64,000 nucleotides of DNA from Candidatus Terraquivivens yellowstonensis (GTDB lineage Archaea > Thermoproteota > Nitrososphaeria_A > Caldarchaeales > Wolframiiraptoraceae), in the NCBI GenBank assembly GCA_023539445.1, contig JAKCEW010000001.1:177503-241502 (forward strand). Direction: 5' to 3'. This document shows positions 55,022-62,843 of the stretch, one piece after another. A program made the position numbers and the translations under genes. How positions within the stretch are numbered: position 1 is the first letter of the stretch; every line of letters starts with the position of its first letter. The notes under the pieces were generated by a model that was given only the letters and a program-made list of their open reading frames with translations, did not search any database and was not told the DNA's origin.

Positions 55022-56098
55022 TTAAAGTAGACCTGCCTGGATTAAGACCGCGACTATCAGGATGTTTAGAAGTGCCAGCGGTATCAGGACTCTCCACCCA
55101 AGGTCGAGCAGCTTGTCTAATGTAATTCTCGGAAAAACACCCCTCAGTAGCAACACTAGAAAAATGACGACTAGGCTCTTGAGTATTAGCCAAAACGGTC
55201 CTAGAATACTTTCAGGTACGCCCGGTATTGAGGGTCCGTACCATCCTCCAAGGAATAACAATGCGGTGAGGATTGCGATAACATCAAGTTTTATGTAAGC
55301 GGCAAAATAAAACAGCGCGAAGTATGCGCCTGTGTACTCTGTCTGCCATCCGCTGACTAATTCCTGCTCAGCCGTCGGTAGGTCGAACGGAACCCTCTCA
55401 GCCTCCGCGATTGTGGTTATCAAAAATACGATGAATCCTAAGAATGCTGGTATTATGAAGGGTAGCGCTGCCTGCGCTTCCACGATCTTCTCCAAGTTGA
55501 ATGACCTCGCAGCCAGTGTTACGCTGGCAATCGATAAGAAGAACGGCACCTCATAGGAGAATACCTGAAATGCGAACCTGACAGCTCCGATAAAGCTGTA
55601 TTTGCTCCTTGATGCCCACCCGGCCACAAGTATCGTGATGGGTGTAACTGCCAGTATAACGAAGACCAGTAGGAGATTGATATCGGATGGGTATATCACC
55701 CAACCAGGGCCTAGGGGTAAGAAGGCAAACGCTAGCATCGAAAGGGCGCCACATAGGATTGGCATGGAAACATAAAGCGACTTTATGGCCTTCTCGGGAA
55801 CTATCAGCTCTTTTGACAAGAGCTTTACGGCATCAGCCACGAGCTGGAGGAGGCCTGCATACTTACCTACATGGAGCGGTCCCAGCCTTACCATCACCCT
55901 AGCTAAAAGCTTCCTTTCGAACCATATCGTGAACATGACGAATGTAAGTATGAAGAGTAGTCCGGGGAATATGATGGCCTTTATGAAAGCGTCGCTATGT
56001 AGGAATAATATGAAATCTTTCAACGGTTGTGGCAATTCGTTGAGGAAGTTGGCAGCGGCCCTTGCAAACTCCTGAAGAGTTAATGACAACACACTCAC
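55022..56098 (-). CDS. nuoH: Complex I-like subunit NuoH
   Basis: 358 aa with eight or more membrane helices. The family signatures ERKLLARVMVRLGPLHVGKY (76-95, with its quinone-site Arg/Glu) and EAERVPFDLPTAEQELVSGW (about 235-254) are intact. Forms the quinone channel and links the peripheral arm to the membrane arm. Last gene of the B-C-D-I-x-A-H operon; its 3' end faces the aspS stop 10 nt away. J, K, L, M and N are not in this window. Confidence 0.96.
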   Translation of the reverse strand: MSVLSLTLQEFARAAANFLNELPQPLKDFILFLHSDAFIKAIIFPGLLFILTFVMFTIWFERKLLARVMVRLGPLHVGKYAGLLQLVADAVKLLSKELIVPEKAIKSLYVSMPILCGALSMLAFAFLPLGPGWVIYPSDINLLLVFVILAVTPITILVAGWASRSKYSFIGAVRFAFQVFSYEVPFFLSIASVTLAARSFNLEKIVEAQAALPFIIPAFLGFIVFLITTIAEAERVPFDLPTAEQELVSGWQTEYTGAYFALFYFAAYIKLDVIAILTALLFLGGWYGPSIPGVPESILGPFWLILKSLVVIFLVLLLRGVFPRITLDKLLDLGWRVLIPLALLNILIVAVLIQAGLL

Positions 56099-56099
56099 C

Positions 56100-56480
56100 T
56101 CATATCTTCTGAACTAGCCTCCTTAAGTTTATGCTGACGAATATTGAGGAGAACGTAAGAATCGCTAAGAAGATCGTCACCCTCATGAGGGCATCCGGGA
56201 CCTCGAAGACGTAGAACAGTGAGACTAGGATGAGGATGGCTACGACAGCGTAAACGACGTAGATTATGAGGTAAGGGAAGTATTGTATAGGGAATTGTGA
56301 CGTGCGCCACTCGAAGGGTTTTTGGCCACATTCGAATGTAAGGATTTTCGTCCTTTTCGCTCTTCTATGACTCAATAACAATCCTAACAAGACGAACAAC
56401 AACGACACCAAGAAAGCCGCCACGACGAATATTAACAAGGCCTTTACACTCATAGCGGCAACACCAACTTTAGAAGCCAC
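56100..56480 (-). CDS. nuoA: Complex I-like subunit NuoA
   Basis: 126 aa, three membrane helices (about 16-36, 68-90, 96-118). Carries the conserved FECGQKPFEWR loop (49-59) with the redox-sensitive Cys. Overlaps the unknown 116-aa gene by 11 nt and stops 2 nt before nuoH begins. Confidence 0.92.
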   Translation of the reverse strand: MASKVGVAAMSVKALLIFVVAAFLVSLLFVLLGLLLSHRRAKRTKILTFECGQKPFEWRTSQFPIQYFPYLIIYVVYAVVAILILVSLFYVFEVPDALMRVTIFLAILTFSSIFVSINLRRLVQKI

Positions 56481-56817
56481 ACATCCTCTTAACTTTAAAC
56501 TCCAGTCCAGTCAACAATATGTTGGTCCTTACTATCGCATAGACGGCTTGGCTGACTAAGTGGGCATGAGTATCCGTATCAATTTTACCGCCTGCCTTCT
56601 TGTATGCTAAGTATATGGCCTTAACATTGTTCTTCAAATCTTCGAAACCTGAAAGCTCTTTACCATCTAAACTTTCGCACAATTGCTGTGCTTTTTCGAT
56701 GAAAGAATAATCCTCGACTTCCACGAATGTTTTTAGATTTTCGAGAATGTCTTTCAATATGTTCCTTAAGCTGAGCACCTTCTCCCTTAGCTTAAGAGGC
56801 GAGACCTTCTCTGCCAT
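56470..56817 (-). CDS. Unknown helical protein inside the nuo operon
   Basis: 115 aa from ATG at 56817, which overlaps the nuoI stop as TGATG; a GTG one codon earlier is possible. All-helical: a charged N-terminal coiled-coil-like stretch (LREKVLSLRNILKDILENLKT region) and a C-terminal amphipathic helix, AHLVSQAVYAIVRTNILLTG. No cofactor motif, one or two Cys only. Translationally coupled to nuoI and nuoA (11-nt overlap), so it is likely part of, or an assembly factor for, the complex. Not recognised. Confidence 0.7.
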   Translation of the reverse strand: MAEKVSPLKLREKVLSLRNILKDILENLKTFVEVEDYSFIEKAQQLCESLDGKELSGFEDLKNNVKAIYLAYKKAGGKIDTDTHAHLVSQAVYAIVRTNILLTGLEFKVKRMCGF

Positions 56818-57737
56818 CACCAGACCCTCCTGAAGACCATTCGCATTCTTTCTATGGCATTAAGCTCCGGAGGAATGCCGGTAATGTTAAACTCTTCCGG
56901 CCTCTTAGCTAGCATGTTCGGAGTATATAACAGCTCCCTCTTACTGGTGGCTGACAACTCGAACACACCCGTCATCTCTAAGGCTTGGAACGGGCACGCG
57001 TCAACACAGAAACCGCACATTACGCACCTGCCATAGTCAATCGATGGGAACAAAGACCTCTTGTTCTGCTTGTATCCCATGTCTATCTTGCGTACGAGAA
57101 CTTTCACCGTAAAGTCCTGTTTTGAGAGCTCAATCGATGCGGACTCCGTCGTCGCCTCGAACTTCCCCAGCTCCCAGCCTGCAGTCTTAAGGTTCTCAAC
57201 GGCATGGTAAACTTTCTGATAAAGAACTTCAACAGCCCTTACATCAAATATTGGCTCGAGGTTCAACTTAATTTCATATCCTCCTTCCACCTTTGTGACT
57301 TGCTTAATATCCGTTGGCGTCCAGAGGAAGGAGCTAAGGGAATTGTACTGGATACGGCTAGGTTCTGCGGAAAACGAGCTTACTATAGCATCTAAGGCTT
57401 CCACAATCTCTGGTTTAGACTCTTTAAAGGACTCATAACACCTCTCATCCAAGGCTATGACGACATCGAAGCCGTAAGTCATCGTTATTGCCTCTGCTAT
57501 GTTCTGACATGTCAAGTCGCAAGAGCCGCAGCCAGTACACTTTTCCATGTGTAGAAGGTGTCTTCCCTTATTGCCGGGATACCCTATGCCAGCCTTAGGG
57601 TCGTACCTATACCCCTCATCCGATAGGTTCGGAATGTTCTCATAAGGCCACTTAGCCGTGTAGGGCTTCAGGAATACGTGCTTCAGTCCAGAGTATATTG
57701 GCATTAACGTCCTCTTAACGTCCCGTAGTATGCTCAT
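56817..57737 (-). CDS. nuoI: Complex I-like subunit NuoI with a large insertion
   Basis: 306 aa against roughly 160-180 for typical NuoI. [4Fe-4S] ligands C67, C70, C73, C77 (CTGCGSCDLTC) and C238, C241, C244, C248 (CVMCGFCVDACP) are intact but 160 residues apart, where about 28 is usual. The extra ~130 residues (about 85-225) contain no Cys cluster and resemble an independent alpha/beta domain. Also, the first motif lacks the usual Pro after its fourth Cys. Should transfer electrons towards NuoB. Confidence 0.85.
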   Translation of the reverse strand: MSILRDVKRTLMPIYSGLKHVFLKPYTAKWPYENIPNLSDEGYRYDPKAGIGYPGNKGRHLLHMEKCTGCGSCDLTCQNIAEAITMTYGFDVVIALDERCYESFKESKPEIVEALDAIVSSFSAEPSRIQYNSLSSFLWTPTDIKQVTKVEGGYEIKLNLEPIFDVRAVEVLYQKVYHAVENLKTAGWELGKFEATTESASIELSKQDFTVKVLVRKIDMGYKQNKRSLFPSIDYGRCVMCGFCVDACPFQALEMTGVFELSATSKRELLYTPNMLAKRPEEFNITGIPPELNAIERMRMVFRRVW

Positions 57738-57743
57738 GCAGGC

Positions 57744-58961
57744 TCACCTATCACACTCTACTGGCCAATAATTCAGTGACCAGTATATTATCGGTATGTC
57801 TGCGATCCTGACATCCTTAATCAGGTACGGCATCGCTATGAGATTCCTAAACGATGGTGAGCATATCTTCACCCTGTATGGTTTGTCTGTACCATCGCTC
57901 CTGATATAGAAGGAGCACTGTCCCCTAGCGGCCTCGGCACTCGCGAAAACCTCGCCAGCAGGGACCTTTATCGTGACGGGGTGTTGCTTGAGCTTGACAG
58001 GTCCTTCGGGCATCTGCTCAACTGCCTGCTTAATTATCCTGACACTCTCCTTCATCTCATAGTAACCCACCATCATTCTTGAATAACTATCACAACCATC
58101 CATAGTCGGGACATTGAACTTGATGTAAGGATATGCATCATAAGGTTCGTCTATCCTCGTATCGGACTTCACGCCTGAGCCTCTCAGGACAGGACCGACT
58201 ACGCCCAAAGATATGGCATCTTCCCTTTTAAGGACACCTATGCCCTTCGTTCTGTAAATGAATATCGGGCTGTCAAGGAGCATTGGGTAGTATTCGTCGA
58301 GTCTCGTGTCGAAAAAGTCGCACACGGCGAGTACGTACTTTCGAAAGTCTTCGGGCACCTCACCACTAGGATAATCCTTCCCCAACATCATGCGGTAGTA
58401 TGTTCTGAAGTTTTTCACGAGCTCTCTCGGAACCTTGGACGGCGCGTCGTTCCTGACACCGCCGGGAACGAAGTACGAGTGCGTTATCCTCTGGCCACCT
58501 ATTAATTGCGTTAAATCTACTAGATATTCTCGGTCGCCGAAACACCACATGTACATCGTTGCATGACCTGCGAATACACCCATCAGGCCCAACCAATAGA
58601 GGTGGCTACATATTCTCTGAAGCTCGGCCATTATAACCCTAAGATACTTCGCTCTTTCTGGAGGCTCAACACCCATGAGCCTCTCCACGGCTAGAACGTA
58701 CGGGTAAGTCATGCCAGCAGCATCAAGTATCGCCGGTCTCTCAAGGTGTGGTATATTCGTTATCCACGTCTTATATTCGCACATTTTTTCCTCTCCTCTA
58801 TGGACAAAGCCAGGGTCTGGGTCGCATCTAACTACGATGTCGCCGACGACTGTGATTACCATTCTGAAGTGTCCGGTCCCAGGATGCTGCGGTCCCATGC
58901 TGAATGTAAGCGTCGGCCCGGTCTCGTAGACCTCTAATGACTTAACCTCCTCTCTAGCCAC
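57744..58961 (-). CDS. nuoD: Complex I-like subunit NuoD
   Basis: 405 aa from GTG at 58961, chosen because GGAGGG lies 5-10 nt upstream and it makes an 8-nt overlap with the nuoC stop; a longer frame starts at 59012. 49-kDa subunit forming the quinone pocket with NuoB: SMGPQHPGTGHFRM (with the conserved His), DPDPGFVHRGEEKM, and RGSGVKSDTRIDEPYDAY. The [NiFe] cysteines are absent, as expected for complex I rather than hydrogenase. Confidence 0.96.
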   Translation of the reverse strand: MAREEVKSLEVYETGPTLTFSMGPQHPGTGHFRMVITVVGDIVVRCDPDPGFVHRGEEKMCEYKTWITNIPHLERPAILDAAGMTYPYVLAVERLMGVEPPERAKYLRVIMAELQRICSHLYWLGLMGVFAGHATMYMWCFGDREYLVDLTQLIGGQRITHSYFVPGGVRNDAPSKVPRELVKNFRTYYRMMLGKDYPSGEVPEDFRKYVLAVCDFFDTRLDEYYPMLLDSPIFIYRTKGIGVLKREDAISLGVVGPVLRGSGVKSDTRIDEPYDAYPYIKFNVPTMDGCDSYSRMMVGYYEMKESVRIIKQAVEQMPEGPVKLKQHPVTIKVPAGEVFASAEAARGQCSFYIRSDGTDKPYRVKICSPSFRNLIAMPYLIKDVRIADIPIIYWSLNYWPVECDR

Positions 58962-59472
58962 TTTGTCCCTCCCTCCCTGGAACCATGTAATTCTTCCTAA
59001 GTGGAGGTCCATCCGACCAAAACTCGGGTAGAAGCAACCTCCTCAAGTCTGGATGCCCTTCAAAGCTTACACCTAGCATCTCGTATACTTCGCGTTCATG
59101 CATCTCTGCGCCTTTCCAAATACCGGTCAAGGATGGCATAACTGGGTTTGAAATGCTGACCTTAGTAGATAAGGAAATTGTTATGCCCTTAAGCGCCTCT
59201 GAAGATAGGCTGCCAACATGATAGATTATCTCCAGTGCCTCTTGTGCATTGTTAGGTAATTTCGACAAATCCACGCCTGTTACACCCTTTATGTAATCTA
59301 TTGCCCACTCCGACTTCAGATATTGGGCAACATCCTTGATACATTCCAACGCGACAAGAATCTTCACTATCTTCTTAGGTTCTACATTCACCTCGAGAAC
59401 CCTGTCACCAAACCTACTCCTTAAATCTTCAATTAACCTCTTCAAAATTTCTTCTGCTTTCGACAAGCTCAC
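58954..59472 (-). CDS. nuoC: Complex I-like subunit NuoC
   Basis: 172 aa from GTG at 59472 (GTGA overlap with the nuoB stop). 30-kDa subunit: C-terminal signature WKGAEMHEREVYEMLGVSFEGHPDLRRLLLPEFW. The N-terminal ~80 residues are poorly conserved and helical. No fusion with NuoD, unlike in E. coli. Confidence 0.92.
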   Translation of the reverse strand: MSLSKAEEILKRLIEDLRSRFGDRVLEVNVEPKKIVKILVALECIKDVAQYLKSEWAIDYIKGVTGVDLSKLPNNAQEALEIIYHVGSLSSEALKGITISLSTKVSISNPVMPSLTGIWKGAEMHEREVYEMLGVSFEGHPDLRRLLLPEFWSDGPPLRKNYMVPGREGQSG

Positions 59473-60038
59473 TTGATCACCTCATTCATGATCTTATCCC
59501 TAAGCATCAGTATCCCTTGGAAGAGAGTCTCAGGCCTTGGCGGGCAACCTGGTATGTAGACATCCACGGGAATTATGTCGTCTATACCTTGAACCACGTT
59601 GTAAGAGTCCTTCGCATAAAGCCCGCCGCTTATAGCACACGCCCCCATCGCTATGACCCATTTCGGCTCCGGCATCTGATCGTAGATTAGCCTGACCCTT
59701 TGAGCCATCTTTGTCGTAACAGTCCCCTCAATCAAGAGAACGTCTGACTGCCTCAAAGAGCCGACCGCAGTAAGCCAGCCGAACCTCTCAGGGTCGTACC
59801 TTGGTCCACTCAGAGCGGCAAATTCAACGGAGCAACACGCAGTCGTGAGATGAACGGGCCACATTGAACAAATCCTTCCCCAGTTTATTATGTACTTAAT
59901 GAGCGATAAATTCTTCAGCTTGTAGATGACATATCTCAGCCCTCCCCTCCCCTCTCTGTAAACACGTCCGGGCTTGTACTTCTTCAACACTTCTTCAACG
60001 TCGCCCCTCGGCACAACTTCCTCCTCGACGGATTCCAT
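59469..60038 (-). CDS. nuoB: Complex I-like subunit NuoB
   Basis: 189 aa from ATG at 60038 (MESVEEEVVP); a longer frame reaches 60161, but its first 40 residues are Arg-rich and unlike the family. Binds cluster N2: the tandem Cys pair in TTACCSVEF, the third Cys in AMGACAISGG and the fourth in PGCPPRPE. First gene of the operon. Confidence 0.95.
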   Translation of the reverse strand: MESVEEEVVPRGDVEEVLKKYKPGRVYREGRGGLRYVIYKLKNLSLIKYIINWGRICSMWPVHLTTACCSVEFAALSGPRYDPERFGWLTAVGSLRQSDVLLIEGTVTTKMAQRVRLIYDQMPEPKWVIAMGACAISGGLYAKDSYNVVQGIDDIIPVDVYIPGCPPRPETLFQGILMLRDKIMNEVIK

Positions 60039-60185
60039 TACTGTCTTAGAGTTGCCTAAGCTATAGCAAAAAGTACCAGCCTTGCGATGAGGGGGCTTTG
60101 GTGAATAGTTGTTATAAAGCAAGAAACTGGCACCCCTACGACGCCGTGCATACAGTCCCATATTTAAATACTCATCAGAGCTTTG

Positions 60186-60803
60186 CTACAATACGCGCTT
60201 AGATTTTGCGTAAAGCTTGGCGGCATAGAGTATGATGGTTACGGCAATAGGCACGATTAAGAGTATGGACCATCTAGGCATGTATGGAGGTAGCGTCGCA
60301 AAAGGTGCGGCAAGCGCTGCAGCGATTAGCGAGAGGACAAACATGAATGCTATGAACCTCACACCCGACCTTGAATCCGCGAGCAGCTCCAAAAAAGACT
60401 CCGTTAAACTACTCTTGACTTTCTTCTCGTGGTTGGAATGCAGCCCATAAACCTCCCTACCTAATTCTTCAAACAGAATTGGTTCGTCAGCACCGAAGAA
60501 ATCCTCTCTTAACCACGCGACGACTTCTCCCTCCCTCTTTAAGAAAATCCCACTCCCTACAACTTCAACATCAAGGTTTCTAAACTTCGCGAACTTTCTC
60601 ACAAGTGTTATGAAGTTTTTATCGAATTTGACGTTCATGTTTTTTGCCATTCCGATTATCGGCTTACCAACGAAGTACACCCTATTGATGATGAAACCAT
60701 CCGCCTCGAACTCAGGCATCTTTTCCTGAATAGTTACCATTGGAACACCTTTCTGTAACTGTTCCATAATGTATTCCTGAGCCTTAAGGAAAGCCTTCGA
60801 CAA
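60186..60803 (-). CDS. Unknown protein with two C-terminal membrane helices
   Basis: 205 aa, not recognised. Residues 1-140 form a soluble, mixed alpha/beta part (IINRVYFVGKPIIGMAKNMN; VEVVGSGIFLKREGEVVAW). Two hydrophobic helices follow at about 149-167 and 178-195, ending in a basic tail KLYAKSKRVL. Topology suggests a cytoplasmic domain anchored by a hairpin. It is transcribed just upstream of nuoB and could belong to the same transcript. Function unknown. Confidence 0.65.
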   Translation of the reverse strand: MSKAFLKAQEYIMEQLQKGVPMVTIQEKMPEFEADGFIINRVYFVGKPIIGMAKNMNVKFDKNFITLVRKFAKFRNLDVEVVGSGIFLKREGEVVAWLREDFFGADEPILFEELGREVYGLHSNHEKKVKSSLTESFLELLADSRSGVRFIAFMFVLSLIAAALAAPFATLPPYMPRWSILLIVPIAVTIILYAAKLYAKSKRVL

Positions 60804-60902
60804 CCGTCATCACAGGTTTATTCACGAGTCTCTGAATATTAAAAATTATTACGTTTCCGAAAATAGTTATATTTTCCGCATGCTGGATTATAGGAGAGCT
60901 CG

Positions 60903-61082
60903 ATGTCGCTAAGGATATCGATACTAGCAGCTGGCTTCAGAGAGATTTTCACGATAGTGGTCTTGTTCTTGATATTCTTAGTGACGCTGATGGTTGTAGT
61001 GGCGCTTGCTACCTTCCTTAAAGAGCTCGGAGCAGAGATAAGTAAGTACGTGGTGGACGTAGTTCTAAGAGCTGTAGGATAG
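60903..61082 (+). CDS. Small single-helix membrane protein
   Basis: 59 aa from ATG at 60903 to TAG at 61080-61082, preceded by GGAGAG about 6 nt upstream. One strongly hydrophobic helix (about 15-37, TIVVLFLIFLVTLMVVVAL) with a basic start and a helical tail, FLKELGAEISKYVVDVV. Divergent from the 205-aa gene, convergent with the rhomboid gene at 5 nt. No homologue recognised; the frame and RBS make it likely real. Confidence 0.6.
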   Translation: MSLRISILAAGFREIFTIVVLFLIFLVTLMVVVALATFLKELGAEISKYVVDVVLRAVG

Positions 61083-61087
61083 CTGAA

Positions 61088-61723
61088 TCATACATAGTAG
61101 TACCTCCTAAGCCCGGCTCTATAGATTAGCGTGATAATCAGGCCTGCAATGAAACCACCTATATGCGCGATATATGCAATCGAGCTAAAGGGCATCGCTA
61201 CCGCGTAAAGTAATTGTATCAGCGCCAGCCCGAATATCACGACAATGGCAGGCGCCGCGATAGGAATCAAGCCAAAGAACACAAACAATCTCCTGAATGG
61301 AAATAAGACAGCATAGCTCGCCATCACACCAAATATTGCGCCAGAAGCGCCTATCGCGGGCCTGTACGCGTCGCTGGGGAATAGAGTGTATATGTAGACG
61401 GAGTGTAATATGCCTGCGAATATGCCGGACAAGAAGTACAGCAAGATGAACTTCTTAGAACCATAGGCTATTTCACAATCCCTACCAAGCAGAAAGAGTG
61501 CATACATGTTGAAGAATATGTGGAAAAAATCCGCATGTAAGAACATAGATGTTACAAGACTGTGGAGGGCTGTACCGTTCATGATAAATGCCGGTACAAC
61601 ACCGAAGGTATACGCAAGCCTCGCCATCTCTCTATCTGACAACATAAACGTATAAACAAAAACTGCTAGGTTGATCAGTATGATAACGTAAACCGCTTTA
61701 GGTCTCTCTTGGACGTGGTGCAT
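61088..61723 (-). CDS. Rhomboid family intramembrane serine protease
   Basis: 211 aa, six membrane helices. Catalytic Ser in GASGAIFG (about 126-133), catalytic His in AHIGGFIAG in the last helix, and the HIFFNMYAL motif in helix 2. Cleaves transmembrane substrates within the bilayer. An AT-rich TTTAAAATATATAA element about 20-35 nt before its ATG could be the promoter of a leaderless mRNA. Confidence 0.93.
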   Translation of the reverse strand: MHHVQERPKAVYVIILINLAVFVYTFMLSDREMARLAYTFGVVPAFIMNGTALHSLVTSMFLHADFFHIFFNMYALFLLGRDCEIAYGSKKFILLYFLSGIFAGILHSVYIYTLFPSDAYRPAIGASGAIFGVMASYAVLFPFRRLFVFFGLIPIAAPAIVVIFGLALIQLLYAVAMPFSSIAYIAHIGGFIAGLIITLIYRAGLRRYYYV

Positions 61724-61799
61724 TCTGCGTAGTGTAAGAATTCGGGCTTATATATTTTAAACGAAAATTAAATTAGGCGCTGTGCTGTATTGTGTTGAC

Positions 61800-61861
61800 G
61801 GTGGCGATGAAGAGCCAGAGTTACACAGATTAGTGACGAGGAGGCATTTGTCGGAGCCACC
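61800..61861 (+). ncRNA. Possible C/D-like small RNA (weak)
   Basis: Imperfect elements in order: C-like GCGATGA, D'-like CAGA, 3-nt spacer, C'-like GTGACGA, 12-nt stretch GGAGGCATTTGT, D-like CGGA. All boxes differ from consensus by one base. The ends pair as GGTGGC/GCCACC. Sits in a 167-nt gap between the rhomboid and atpK genes. The terminal pairing and the 12-nt guide spacing are suggestive, no more. Confidence 0.35.
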
Positions 61862-61890
61862 ATTAAATAATAATTGGTTTTTGGTATATG

Positions 61891-62211
61891 CTATGTACCG
61901 AGTATGAAGAACGCGATGACTATACCGTAGATAGCCAGAGCCTCGGCAAACGCGGCAACTATTATTGCAGTAGTCCTCATCTCAGGTCTCTCAGCAGCGG
62001 CGGCCAGGCCAGCTGAGCCGGCTCTTGCGATACCAAAGCCAGCCGATATAACGGCAAAACCAAACGCTATGGCGGCAGAAAGAGTCTTTGGGAAAACTTC
62101 CGTTGTTCCTTGGGGTTCAGCAGCGGCAACGGGTGTCGTAAACGACATCAATAAATAGAACACAAGCAAGGACACAAACGCCAGCTGACCAATAACACTT
62201 GACTTTAACAC
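61891..62211 (-). CDS. atpK: A-type ATP synthase membrane rotor subunit K (c ring)
   Basis: 106 aa. An N-terminal hydrophobic leader (1-32, ending AAAEP) could be a cleaved signal or an extra helix. It is followed by the two-helix c-subunit hairpin: AAIAFGFAVISAGFGIARAGSAG, then ERPEMRTTAIIVAAFAEALAIYG with the ion-binding Glu in the second helix (AFAEALAIYG). The lone Glu without the sodium-ligand pattern suggests proton coupling, which is inference. Encoded downstream of the three small genes and atpD. Confidence 0.92.
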   Translation of the reverse strand: MLKSSVIGQLAFVSLLVFYLLMSFTTPVAAAEPQGTTEVFPKTLSAAIAFGFAVISAGFGIARAGSAGLAAAAERPEMRTTAIIVAAFAEALAIYGIVIAFFILGT

Positions 62212-62264
62212 GTTGAAAGCACCTCTTTTACGTGTGGCTTTTAATGCTTAGCATCTTATAAGGC

Positions 62265-62465
62265 TTACCGAAAAAAACGTCCCTTATACCTTTCAATAAA
62301 TGCTACCAGAACCGCTGTCCAACATAATGCGAACACTCCCCAGCCTAGGATTGAGAATGCATTGAGCAAATCAAATACCTTTAAGATTACTAATAATATT
62401 ATCGGAGGGCCTGTAAATAATACGGCCAACAATGTTGATCTTATTAGTAGCTCTCTAAGCCTCAT
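62265..62465 (-). CDS. Small two-helix membrane protein in the atpD-atpK block
   Basis: 66 aa from ATG at 62465, which overlaps the upstream stop (TGATG). Two hydrophobic helices (about 13-33 and 38-56) separated by a short polar turn, ending ERYKGRFFR. Not recognised as any known ATPase subunit. It resembles AtpI/AtpZ-like accessory proteins of bacterial ATP synthases in size and topology, but no sequence match is claimed. Transcribed between the coiled-coil gene and atpK. Confidence 0.65.
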   Translation of the reverse strand: MRLRELLIRSTLLAVLFTGPPIILLVILKVFDLLNAFSILGWGVFALCWTAVLVAFIERYKGRFFR

Positions 62466-62677
62466 CAAGACACCCAAGAAAGCCCCCTCAGGACTCCCAG
62501 CACATAGGACGGCTTGCGCCTCCTAAGCCCCTCCACCTCTTGCGATAGTACCTTCCTAAGCTCATCCCTTTCACGCGATAGGATTTTATGATGCGTTCTC
62601 ACTTGCGCCTCAAGTTCTTCCTTTAACTTTTCCCTCAACATTTCAATGAACTTTTTATTTTTACCCGAAGCCGTCAT
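62465..62677 (-). CDS. Small coiled-coil protein in the atpD-atpK block
   Basis: 70 aa, start supported by GGGAATTG just upstream of the ATG. Highly charged helix across residues 8-54 (FIEMLREKLKEELEAQVRTH ... ERDELRKVLSQEVEGLRRR), the kind of sequence seen in ATPase stalk subunits. Could be a second peripheral-stalk protein or an assembly factor. Not recognised. Stop overlaps the next start by 1 nt. Confidence 0.65.
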   Translation of the reverse strand: MTASGKNKKFIEMLREKLKEELEAQVRTHHKILSRERDELRKVLSQEVEGLRRRKPSYVLGVLRGLSWVS

Positions 62678-62690
62678 ACAATTCCCTTCC

Positions 62691-62843
62691 TTATGCTATC
62701 TTTTTTTGTTCGTTCAAAACATCGTAAGCCTTTTTCAAAAGTTCCTCCATTTTGGATTCTACGCTTCTCACGTATGCCTCTTTTTTATCCTTCACAGCCT
62801 TCTTGGCTCTCTCAAAAACCTCCTCAACTTCTTTAACCTGCAT
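62691..62843 (-). CDS. 50-aa coiled-coil protein after atpD
   Basis: 50 aa from ATG at 62843 (overlaps the atpD stop by 11 nt) to TAA at 62691. Single charged helix, KEVEEVFERAKKAVKDKKEA followed by EELLKKAYDVLNEQKK. Similar in character to peripheral-stalk subunit H/G. Position directly after atpD and the overlap make it a likely real ATPase-associated protein; function inferred. Confidence 0.65.
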   Translation of the reverse strand: MQVKEVEEVFERAKKAVKDKKEAYVRSVESKMEELLKKAYDVLNEQKKIA

